Below, piece after piece: positions 1 to 8,661 of a DNA stretch of 16,715 nucleotides (within the stretch, counting starts at the first letter, position 1; each line of letters starts with the position of its first letter). The notes beneath the pieces are model-generated. The model made no database searches, had not been told where the DNA came from, and saw only the letters and a program-made list of their open reading frames with translations. The translations under genes and the position numbers were made by a program. The DNA comes from Brevundimonas sp. UBA5936 (GTDB taxonomy: Bacteria > Pseudomonadota > Alphaproteobacteria > Caulobacterales > Caulobacteraceae), in the NCBI GenBank assembly GCA_002430835.1, contig DJDA01000095.1:1-16715 (forward strand). Reading direction: 5' to 3'.

Positions 1-2
1 TG

Positions 3-1004
3 TTCCTGTCGTGGCCAATCGACTACACCTTGCTGTTCGTCGGCCCGCCGGGTTCGGGTAAGTCGATGATGGCGGCGCGCCTGCCGGGCCTATTGCCGCC
101 GTTGACGCCGATGGAGCGGCTGGAGACGTCGATGGTCTGGTCGGTGGCCGGACTGATCGAACGCGGAGGGCTGACGCGTGAACGGCCGTTCAGGGCGCCG
201 CATCATTCGGCGTCGATGGCGGCCCTGACCGGCGGCGGACTGAAGGCCAAGCCGGGCGAGGCCTCCCTGGCGCACAACGGCGTGCTGTTCCTTGATGAAC
301 TGCCCGAATATTCGCCCCAGGCGCTGGACAGCCTGCGCCAGCCGCTGGAGACGGGCGAGATCGTGGTGGCGCGGGCCAACGCCCATGTGCGCTATCCGGC
401 GCGGTTCCAACTGGTGGCGGCGATGAACCCCTGTCGCTGCGGGCTGGGCGGGCCGGGGCGCGGCGCCTGCGGCAAGGCTCCGCGCTGCCAGAAGGACTAT
501 CAGAACCGCATCTCCGGCCCGATGTTCGACCGCATCGACCTGACGGTGGAGACCCCGGCGGTGACGGCGGCCGACATGATCCTGCCCGCCCCGGCCGAGG
601 GGACGGCCGAGGCCGCCGCCCGCGTCGCCGCCGCCATGCAGATGCAGGAGGCCCGCATGGTCGAGGCCGGGTTGACGGGAATGCAGGCGCTCAACGCCAG
701 AGCTTCGGGCGAGGCGTTGGAGCGGTTCGCCGCCCCGGATCAGGCGGGCCGCGCCCTGTTGATGAAGGCGGGGGAGGCCGGCGGGCTGACCGCGCGCGGC
801 TGGACGCGGACTCTGCGTCTGGCGCGCACCATCGCCGATCTGGACGGCGTCGACGGGGTGCTGCGCCGCCATGTGGCCGAGGCGCTGATGTATCGGCGCA
901 GTACGGTCGGCGCCCATGAGGACTTCGATCGCCAGGCCAGTCGCCGCGCGCTGTTTCCCGTGCAGGAAGGCGGGGCGGGACAAACGCCGTTCGTCTGGAA
1001 TTAA
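3..1004 (+). CDS. comM: ComM/YifB-family Mg-chelatase-like AAA+ ATPase (5' truncated)
   Basis: C-terminal two thirds of a ComM (YifB) protein; about 333 residues are present of a family length near 500, so the N-terminal Lon-protease-like domain lies outside the window. Visible are a Walker A motif (GPPGSGKS, from about base 42), the conserved FRAPHHSAS segment, a Walker B region (GVLFLDELPEY), the cysteine-containing MNPCRCG segment, RISGPMFDRIDL, and a C-terminal Mg_chelatase_C domain with ARGWTRTLRLARTIADLDG. In other bacteria ComM is a hexameric helicase that drives branch migration of donor DNA during natural transformation; that role here is inferred from family. The roughly nine residues encoded just before the P-loop (FLSWPIDYT) do not resemble the usual ALEVAAAGGHN-type sequence, so the extreme left end may be unreliable. 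The frame is open to the window edge. The kinase gene follows after 23 bases on the same strand. Confidence 0.9.
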   Translation, partial: FLSWPIDYTLLFVGPPGSGKSMMAARLPGLLPPLTPMERLETSMVWSVAGLIERGGLTRERPFRAPHHSASMAALTGGGLKAKPGEASLAHNGVLFLDELPEYSPQALDSLRQPLETGEIVVARANAHVRYPARFQLVAAMNPCRCGLGGPGRGACGKAPRCQKDYQNRISGPMFDRIDLTVETPAVTAADMILPAPAEGTAEAAARVAAAMQMQEARMVEAGLTGMQALNARASGEALERFAAPDQAGRALLMKAGEAGGLTARGWTRTLRLARTIADLDGVDGVLRRHVAEALMYRRSTVGAHEDFDRQASRRALFPVQEGGAGQTPFVWN

Positions 1005-1027
1005 CCCCTCGGCCCTAGCGTGGCCTT

Positions 1028-2611
1028 ATGGGACAGACCCGTCGCAAACCGTCGCCGCAGAGCGATCTCTTTCCTGTCGCGCCCGACGTCGCGCAGGCCG
1101 CGATAGAGGCGTCCGCCGACGGCGCCTCGCCTGAGCAGCAATTCCTGCGACTGATGAGCCATGAGATGCGCACGCCCCTGAACGGGGTGATCGGCATGCT
1201 GGGACTGCTGTCGCGCACCCGTCTGGACGGCGCCCAGCGCGCCTATGCCGAGGCGGCGCAGAAATCGGCCGAGCATCTTCTGGGCCTGGTCAACGATCTG
1301 CTGGACTATGCTCGGCTGGAGGCCGAGGCGCTGGAATTCGACCCTGCGCCGGTCGAACTGGAAGGCCTGGTGCGCGGCGTGGTCGAACTGCTCAGCCCGC
1401 GCGCCCACGACAAGGGGTTGGAGATCGTCTGGTCGGTCGCCGCCGACGCCCCGGATGTCGTCGCCGATGAGGGTCGCCTGCGGCAGATCCTGTTCAACCT
1501 GGCGGGCAATGCAGTGAAGTTCACCGACCGGGGCGGGGTGCGCCTGGCGGTTGAGGCGGTCGGCGAACGCATGGATGGGGCGCCTGCGCGCCTGGCCTTC
1601 ATCGTCGACGACACCGGCCCCGGCGTGCCCGAAGCGGCGCGCGGCCGCATCTTTGAGGAGTTCGGACACGCCGACATCTCGGACGCCGCCCGGTTCGACG
1701 GGGCGGGCCTCGGTTTGGCGGTGGTGCGACGGCTGGCCCGCGCCATGGGCGGCGACGCCGTGGTCGAGGATCGGCCGGATGGTCCCGGCGCTCGCTTTCG
1801 CTTTGAAGCCGAGTTTCCGGTCGTGGCCGACGCCGAGGCGCGTGCGCGACTTCTCGACGGGCTGGCGGTGGCGATCCGCACGCCGAATCCCTTCGTGCGC
1901 CGGGCGGCGACCGATCAGATAGAGGCCTCGGGCGGTCGGGTGGCGCGTCAGGCCGGCGTGACGCTGATCGACCACGCGGGTGCTGACGAGGAAGCCTTGG
2001 CGGTTCGGCCCAGCCAGGGTCAGGCCATCATCCTGCTGCGTCCCTCCGAGCGCGACCTGATCAGCCGCTATCGGGCGGCGGGTTTCTGCGGCTATCTGAT
2101 CAAGCCCCTGCGTCGGGAGTCGCTGGCTGAGCGCGTGCTGGCGGCCGCTGCGCCGCGTCGGGGCCTGCCCTCGCCGCCGGTGCGGCCCGGCGACGACGAC
2201 CGCGTGGCTCATGTCGCCTTCAAGGGCGTGCGGGTGCTGCTGGTCGAGGACAATCCGGTCGGCGCCCTTCTGGCCAAGACCTTGCTGCGCCGCGAGGGCT
2301 GCGTGGTCCAGACCGCCGCCGACGGTCAGGAAGCGCTGGACGCCCTGAAGGCGGCGCGGTTCGATCTGGTCTTCATGGACATGCGGATGCCGCGCCTGGA
2401 CGGACCGAGCGCCGCGCGGGCGCTGCGGGCGCGCGGGGACCAGACGCCGATCATCGCCCTGACCGCCAACGCCTTCGCCGAGGATCGCGTCGCCTGTCTC
2501 GAGGCCGGGATGGACGATCATCTGGCCAAGCCGCTGGAGGCGGACGCGCTGCGCGTCGCCCTGGCCCGCTGGACGAACGCCGCCAACCGCGCCAAGGTCG
2601 CCGCTTCCTGA
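1028..2611 (+). CDS. Soluble hybrid histidine kinase with degenerate and intact receiver domains
   Basis: A 527-residue hybrid sensor kinase with no membrane segment or recognisable sensor domain. Order: short N-terminus (1-35); HisKA dimerisation domain with phosphoacceptor H45 (MSHEMRTPLNG); HATPase_c with N box (NLAGNAVKF, N157 and N161), G1 box (DDTGPGV, 194-200) and G2 box (GAGLGLAVV, 225-233); a receiver-like segment (about 276-373) lacking the acidic pair but keeping a YLIKP ending; and an intact C-terminal receiver (401-515) with acidic pocket E407/D408, phosphoacceptor D451 (FMDMRMP), T479 and K501. The expected chemistry is autophosphorylation at H45 and transfer to D451; without an HPt domain, output would pass to a separate partner. 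The input signal is unknown, and binding of a protein to the degenerate receiver is one possibility. The ATG at 1028 is the first start after comM, but no clear ribosome site precedes it. I do not recognise a named orthologue. Confidence 0.9.
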   Translation: MGQTRRKPSPQSDLFPVAPDVAQAAIEASADGASPEQQFLRLMSHEMRTPLNGVIGMLGLLSRTRLDGAQRAYAEAAQKSAEHLLGLVNDLLDYARLEAEALEFDPAPVELEGLVRGVVELLSPRAHDKGLEIVWSVAADAPDVVADEGRLRQILFNLAGNAVKFTDRGGVRLAVEAVGERMDGAPARLAFIVDDTGPGVPEAARGRIFEEFGHADISDAARFDGAGLGLAVVRRLARAMGGDAVVEDRPDGPGARFRFEAEFPVVADAEARARLLDGLAVAIRTPNPFVRRAATDQIEASGGRVARQAGVTLIDHAGADEEALAVRPSQGQAIILLRPSERDLISRYRAAGFCGYLIKPLRRESLAERVLAAAAPRRGLPSPPVRPGDDDRVAHVAFKGVRVLLVEDNPVGALLAKTLLRREGCVVQTAADGQEALDALKAARFDLVFMDMRMPRLDGPSAARALRARGDQTPIIALTANAFAEDRVACLEAGMDDHLAKPLEADALRVALARWTNAANRAKVAAS

Positions 2612-2639
2612 TCTGCCAGTAGTCCGTCGTCCGTATCGC

Positions 2640-2657
2640 CCGGCGGCGCCCCGCCGG
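2640..2657 (+). promoter_or_regulatory. Hairpin covering the ribosome-binding site of the AmpG-like gene
   Basis: A perfect 7-bp inverted repeat (2640-2646 with 2651-2657) has a CGCC loop. Its right arm includes the first bases of the only Shine-Dalgarno-like GGAG (2656-2659), six bases before the ATG at 2666. Folded in mRNA, it could limit translation of the permease unless ribosomes from the upstream kinase gene open it. There is no T-run after it, so it does not look like an intrinsic terminator. Short GC repeats are common by chance in DNA of this composition. Confidence 0.35.
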
Positions 2658-2665
2658 AGCCACGC

Positions 2666-4351
2666 ATGACCGATTCCAAGACGCCCGCTTCCGAGGTCGC
2701 GGCGTTGCAGCCGTCTCCCAAGGGCCTGGGCGTGCTCAAGGCGGCGTTCCGCGAGCGACGCACCCTGGCTATGCTGCTGCTGGGCTTCTCGGCGGGCCTG
2801 CCCTTCGCCATGCTGTTCGGCACCTTGAACGCCTGGCTGTCCGATGCGGGGGTGTCGGTGGCGACCATCGGCGTCCTGTCGTGGGTCGGGCTGTTCGGCG
2901 CCTTCAAGTTCCTGTGGTCGCCCGCGGTCGGACTGACACCGCCGGTGATTGGCCGGATGGGCCGGCGTCGGTCGTGGCTGATCCTGTGCCAGATCGTGCT
3001 GGCGGGCGCGCTTTTGACCATCTCCCTGTCGCATCCGGGGACGGGGGCCATCGTGGTGCTGGCGGGCGCCGCGGCCCTGGGCGCCTTCGCTTCGGCGACC
3101 CAGGACATCGTCATCGACACCTGGCGGATCGAGGTGGCGGACGAGCGGACGCCGGTCGACCTGCTGTCGACCGTCTATCAGCTGGGCTTCCGCACGGCGG
3201 CCCTGGTCGGCGGGGCGGGCGCCCTGGTGCTGGCGGATCAGCTGGGCTGGTCGGCGACCTTCGTCATCGGCGCCGGGCTGATGGGACTGGGCGTTCTGGG
3301 CACGCTGATCGCGCCCGAGCCCAAGGCCGCGCCGCGCGCCGCCATCGCGCGCGAGCGCATCGGCTCGCCGCGCCTGCGCATGACCGCCCTGGTCGTCACC
3401 CTGGCCGCCTGGGCCTGGGCCGCCTTCATGCTGGTGCGCTTCATGGTCACGGCGCTGACGGTCAAGCCTGCGCCCAGCGCCGGAGAATTCACCGCCGTCT
3501 GGGGGCCGTGGATTGTGGGCATGGCGGTGATCCTGCCGGCCGTCCTGGCCGGGATCATCGTCTGGCGCGGGGGCAAGTCTGCCCCATCATCGTCGCCGTC
3601 GAGCGCCAAGGGCTCGAGCTTTGCGGACACTCTCTACGACGCCATCCTGGCCCCCCTGGTCGAGCTGATGGGCCGTCTGGGCTGGGGCGCCGTCATCGTG
3701 CTCGGCCTGATCCTGACCTATCGCATCACCGACGGCGTCTGGGGGCCGTTCGCCTTCCCCTTCTACATGGGGGACACGGGCGGGGCGCTGGGCCACACCA
3801 AGACCGAGATCGCCCTGGCGTCCAAGACCTTCGGCGTGGTCATGACCATCGTCGGCATCGCCCTGGGCGGCTGGGCGTTGCTGGTCATCGGGCGGATGGC
3901 CAGTCTGCTGTTGGGCGCGGCCCTGTCGGCGGCGACCAATCTGCTGATGATGGATCTGGCCATGGGCGCGCCGGTGATCGGCGGCTTCATGAGCGCGACC
4001 GGCCTCTACAAGCTGTTCGGCGCTTTCGGCGTGGGCGAGCCCCTGGCGCGGCTGATGATGGCCATTGCGGGCGAGAACATCGCCGGCGGCTTCGCGGGTG
4101 CGGCTTTCGTGGCCTATCTGTCGGCCCTGTCGAACAAGATGTTCGGGGCGGTGCAGTTCGCCGTCTTCACCTCGCTGGCCCTGCTGATCGGCACCCTGGG
4201 GCGCGGCGCCCTGGGCGAGCTGATCGAGCGTCAGGGCTATGCCGCCATGTTCGTCATCGCCGCCTGGTTGGGCGTGGTGGCGGTGGTGTTCTGTGCGATG
4301 GAGTGGGGGCGTCTGACGATGGAGCGCCGTCGCCTCAACCTCGATTCCTAG
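2666..4351 (+). CDS. ampG: AmpG-like muropeptide permease (major facilitator superfamily)
   Basis: A 561-residue inner-membrane transporter with about 12-14 hydrophobic helices. The N-terminal half closely follows AmpG: LLLGFSAGLPFAMLFGTLNAW, a FKFLWSP segment, the GRRRSWLILCQ cytoplasmic loop (near residue 100), and SATQDIVIDTWRIE (near 144-157), matching the SxSQDIVxDAW hallmark of the family. AmpG imports GlcNAc-anhydroMurNAc peptides released from peptidoglycan so they can be recycled, and in some bacteria feeds AmpR-type beta-lactamase induction; no such regulator or lactamase gene is in this window. It is longer than the roughly 490 residues of E. coli AmpG, mainly through central additions, including a serine-rich hydrophilic stretch near residues 304-318. 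The ATG at 2666 has GGAG six bases upstream. It ends 79 bases before the convergent maeB stop. Family assignment is good; substrate is inferred. Confidence 0.85.
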   Translation: MTDSKTPASEVAALQPSPKGLGVLKAAFRERRTLAMLLLGFSAGLPFAMLFGTLNAWLSDAGVSVATIGVLSWVGLFGAFKFLWSPAVGLTPPVIGRMGRRRSWLILCQIVLAGALLTISLSHPGTGAIVVLAGAAALGAFASATQDIVIDTWRIEVADERTPVDLLSTVYQLGFRTAALVGGAGALVLADQLGWSATFVIGAGLMGLGVLGTLIAPEPKAAPRAAIARERIGSPRLRMTALVVTLAAWAWAAFMLVRFMVTALTVKPAPSAGEFTAVWGPWIVGMAVILPAVLAGIIVWRGGKSAPSSSPSSAKGSSFADTLYDAILAPLVELMGRLGWGAVIVLGLILTYRITDGVWGPFAFPFYMGDTGGALGHTKTEIALASKTFGVVMTIVGIALGGWALLVIGRMASLLLGAALSAATNLLMMDLAMGAPVIGGFMSATGLYKLFGAFGVGEPLARLMMAIAGENIAGGFAGAAFVAYLSALSNKMFGAVQFAVFTSLALLIGTLGRGALGELIERQGYAAMFVIAAWLGVVAVVFCAMEWGRLTMERRRLNLDS

Positions 4352-4380
4352 AGGCTGAAACGCCCTGAGTTGGAACGCAA

Positions 4381-4404
4381 AGAGGCGGCCCGAAGGCCGC
4401 CTCT
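4381..4404 (-). terminator. Perfect 10-bp hairpin terminator between convergent genes
   Basis: Bases 4381-4390 pair perfectly with 4395-4404 around a four-base loop. Read on the minus strand the loop is C(UUCG)G, an exceptionally stable tetraloop, and the stem runs directly into TTGCGTT, a short T-rich tail. It lies 27 bases beyond the maeB stop, so termination of dapF-maeB is the likely main role. On the plus strand the stem also follows the AmpG-like gene by 29 bases but has no T-run after it, so function there is weaker. Confidence 0.75.
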
Positions 4405-4430
4405 CAACGTCGCCGCGACAGAGCGGACGA

Positions 4431-6737
<2,307 letters not shown>

Positions 6738-6742
6738 TTCGT

Positions 6743-6746
6743 TCCT
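6743..6746 (-). promoter_or_regulatory. Ribosome-binding site supporting the maeB start at 6737
   Basis: On the minus strand AGGA stands five bases before the ATG at 6737. The two competing starts in the same frame, TTG at 6788 and ATG at 6710, have no comparable site, which decides the start chosen for maeB. Confidence 0.5.
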
Positions 6747-6810
6747 AGATCGTGGGATCGGCGGGGACAACCGCTGACGCCGGGTCAAGGCCGATTGCGT
6801 GGTTTCTCCG

Positions 6811-7710
6811 TCACCCGGCAGGCAGGAGTCCTGTTCCTTCGATCTCGACCGGGCCGGTCATGAAAACGTGGCCGGACGCCTCGTCCCAGGCGATGATCAG
6901 TTCGCCCCCGTTGACCGTCACGGCGGCCTTTCGGTCGGTCAGACCGCGTCGCGCCGAGGCGACCAGGGCGGCGCAGGCGCCCGTGCCGCAGGCCAGGGTC
7001 AGGCCCGCGCCCCGCTCCCACACCCGCAACCGAATGTGATCGCGGGCCAGCACGTCGGCGAAGCCGACATTGACCCCTTCGGGGAACAGGGGGTGGTGCT
7101 CGATCAGGGAGCCGGAGCCGCGCACGAAGGCGTCGTCCTGTCGGTCGGTGAAGAAGACGACGTGGGGATTGCCCATCGAGACGGCGCCCGGCGTGTGCAG
7201 CACGGGGGCGTCGATCGGCCCGACCTGCAGCTCGATGCCGCGCGTGTCCATTTCTTCCGACAGCGGCACCTGGGCCCAGTCGAGGCGCGGCGCGCCCATG
7301 TCCACGGTCACTTGATGGGTCGCGGTCGTCGATCCTTTGGGATCTCCGGCCCCGACGCGGTCTGAAGCCCGGCGAGCGGTGGTGGGCCCGCCCAGGGTGT
7401 CGATGACCACCTCTTCCTTGTCCGTCGCCTCCAGCAGCAGCCAGCCGACGCAGCGCAGGGCGTTGCCGCAGGTCTCGACCATGGAGCCGTCGGCGTTCCA
7501 GACGCGCATGAAGGCGTCGGCCGTCTCGGACGGTTCGACGCCGATTAACTGGTCGAAGCCGCCCAGACCCGCCGCCGGATCGGCCAGGGCGCGCACCTGA
7601 TCCTCGGTGGGGTGGAACGGCGCTTCAAAGGCTTGGACGACGATGAAGGCGTTTCCGGCGCCGTTCATGCGGATGTAGGGGCGGGCGGACTGGCTCATGA
7701 TCGTCTTCAT
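6811..7710 (-). CDS. dapF: Diaminopimelate epimerase
   Basis: Converts LL-diaminopimelate to meso-diaminopimelate, needed for lysine synthesis and for peptidoglycan cross-links; cytoplasmic and cofactor-independent. At 299 residues it is slightly longer than the usual 270-285. Both catalytic cysteines are present in their motifs: C81 in ETCGNALRC and C241 in LACGTGACAAL. The N-terminal MNGAGNAF segment and the GNPHVVFF motif (about 180-187) are also typical. The ATG at 7710 gives the full length but has no clear Shine-Dalgarno; an in-frame ATG at 7698 (MSQSARPYIRMNG) is an alternative that loses only four residues. It diverges from the channel gene with 37 bases between start codons and is the first gene of a probable dapF-maeB unit. 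Confidence 0.96.
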   Translation of the reverse strand: MKTIMSQSARPYIRMNGAGNAFIVVQAFEAPFHPTEDQVRALADPAAGLGGFDQLIGVEPSETADAFMRVWNADGSMVETCGNALRCVGWLLLEATDKEEVVIDTLGGPTTARRASDRVGAGDPKGSTTATHQVTVDMGAPRLDWAQVPLSEEMDTRGIELQVGPIDAPVLHTPGAVSMGNPHVVFFTDRQDDAFVRGSGSLIEHHPLFPEGVNVGFADVLARDHIRLRVWERGAGLTLACGTGACAALVASARRGLTDRKAAVTVNGGELIIAWDEASGHVFMTGPVEIEGTGLLPAG

Positions 7711-7747
7711 ATAGGATTTTTCGCCGGTTCATGTATCGGTGGCGGCG

Positions 7748-8551
7748 ATGACGTCTGACCAGAGCCAAACCGCCAAATCCGACGGGCTGCGGCTGAGGGC
7801 GCGTTTGCGCTACCTCTATCACGGCTCACAGCCGGCGGCGGTGAAGTTCCGCCTGATGGTCATCGTCATCGATCTGATCATCATCGGCTTCTTCCTGGCC
7901 ACGCCGATCCTGAAGGAGGCGGGCTGGGCCTTCTATGTGCTGGACTATCTGATCGCCGCCGTCCTGGGGCTGGATCTGGCGGCGCGGGCCTACGCCTATT
8001 CCGACATCCGGTCGTGGTTGAAGCGGCCGATCGTCTGGGTCGACCTGTTCGTCCTGGCGACCCTGTTGTTCCCGGCCTGGCTGGCCAATCTGGGCTTCCT
8101 GCGGCTGTTGCGGTTCTGGAGCCTGCTGAACAGCGAGCTGTTCTGGCGCACCATCGGTCGCCGCTTCGACGACACGCGGGTCGAGGAGGTCACGCGCGCC
8201 CTGACCGCCCTGGTCACCTTCGTCTTCGTGACCACCGGCTTTGTCTACGCCTATTTCCGGGGCAAGGCCGAGCACATCAACGGCTATCTGGACGCCTTGT
8301 ATTTCACCGTCGCCACCCTGACGACGACGGGCTTCGGCGACATCACCTTGCCCGGCAATTGGGGGCGGGTCATCTCCATCGTTGTCATGCTGGTGGGCAT
8401 CACCCTGTTCATCCGCCTGGCCCAGACCCTGATCCGGCCGCACAAGGTGAAGTTCCCCTGCCCGACATGCGGGCTTCAGAAGCATGATCCCGACGCCGTC
8501 CACTGCAAGGCCTGCGGCCAGATCCTGTGCATCCCCGACGACGGCGACTGA
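7748..8551 (+). CDS. Six-helix potassium channel-like protein with C-terminal zinc ribbon
   Basis: A 267-residue membrane protein of voltage-gated channel layout: about five hydrophobic segments, including IVIDLIIIGFFLATP, VLDYLIAAVLGLDLAA and IVWVDLFVLATLLFP, then a pore loop and last helix (VISIVVMLVGITLFI). The selectivity filter reads TTTGFGD (192-198), a variant of TVGYGD, implying K+ preference. The region where a voltage sensor would sit (FLRLLRFWSLL) has only two or three arginines and not a regular series, so voltage gating is doubtful. After the last helix a short tail holds C238-x2-C241-x11-C253-x2-C256, the pattern of a zinc ribbon facing the cytoplasm, in place of the usual RCK or cyclic-nucleotide domain. 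The ATG at 7748 was preferred to the in-frame GTG at 7739; neither has a strong ribosome site. The 3' neighbour is the peptidase pair. Confidence 0.85.
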   Translation: MTSDQSQTAKSDGLRLRARLRYLYHGSQPAAVKFRLMVIVIDLIIIGFFLATPILKEAGWAFYVLDYLIAAVLGLDLAARAYAYSDIRSWLKRPIVWVDLFVLATLLFPAWLANLGFLRLLRFWSLLNSELFWRTIGRRFDDTRVEEVTRALTALVTFVFVTTGFVYAYFRGKAEHINGYLDALYFTVATLTTTGFGDITLPGNWGRVISIVVMLVGITLFIRLAQTLIRPHKVKFPCPTCGLQKHDPDAVHCKACGQILCIPDDGD

Positions 8552-8575
8552 AGCGCGTCCTGCGGCAAAAGATTA

Positions 8576-8601
8576 CAAGCCTGTAAGATTACAGACGCTT
8601 G
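8576..8601. promoter_or_regulatory. Palindromic candidate operator upstream of the peptidase pair
   Basis: The only sizeable gene-free stretch (8552-8661) contains nested inverted repeats: CTGTAA-GA-TTACAG (8581-8594, perfect 6-bp arms) inside CAAGC (8576-8580) and GCTTG (8597-8601), offset by two bases. An extra TTACA at 8573-8577 makes alternating half-sites, and AGATTACA occurs twice (8570-8577 and 8587-8594, overlapping the core). The two-base centre is too short for an RNA loop, which favours a dimeric repressor site over a terminator. A weak -10-like TAAGAT (8584-8589) lies inside the core, with no convincing -35. It ends 60 bases before the first peptidase start. Regulator family is unassigned. 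Confidence 0.5.
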
Positions 8602-8650
8602 CCCCCCGCCTTCGCCCTCGCCAAGGTGCCGCGCGAAACATTCGTCCGTT

Positions 8651-8656
8651 GGGGGA
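8651..8656 (+). promoter_or_regulatory. Ribosome-binding site fixing the first peptidase start
   Basis: GGGGGA stands five bases before the ATG at 8662. That start also begins directly with a signal peptide, whereas an earlier in-frame TTG at 8599 would place 21 extra residues before the signal peptide. Confidence 0.6.
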
Positions 8657-8661
8657 CACTC

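Noticed and set aside
1001..3034. A 677-codon minus-strand frame opposite the kinase and permease genes
   Set aside because: It crosses two convincing plus-strand genes and their spacer, with Arg/Gln/Gly-rich composition and no recognisable motif.
2666..4351. A beta-lactam resistance cluster around ampG
   Set aside because: No AmpR-like regulator, AmpD-like amidase or beta-lactamase gene is visible in the window.
8576..8601. Reading the palindrome as an intrinsic terminator for the channel gene
   Set aside because: The centre is only two bases, the outer arms are offset, and C residues rather than T residues follow on the plus strand.
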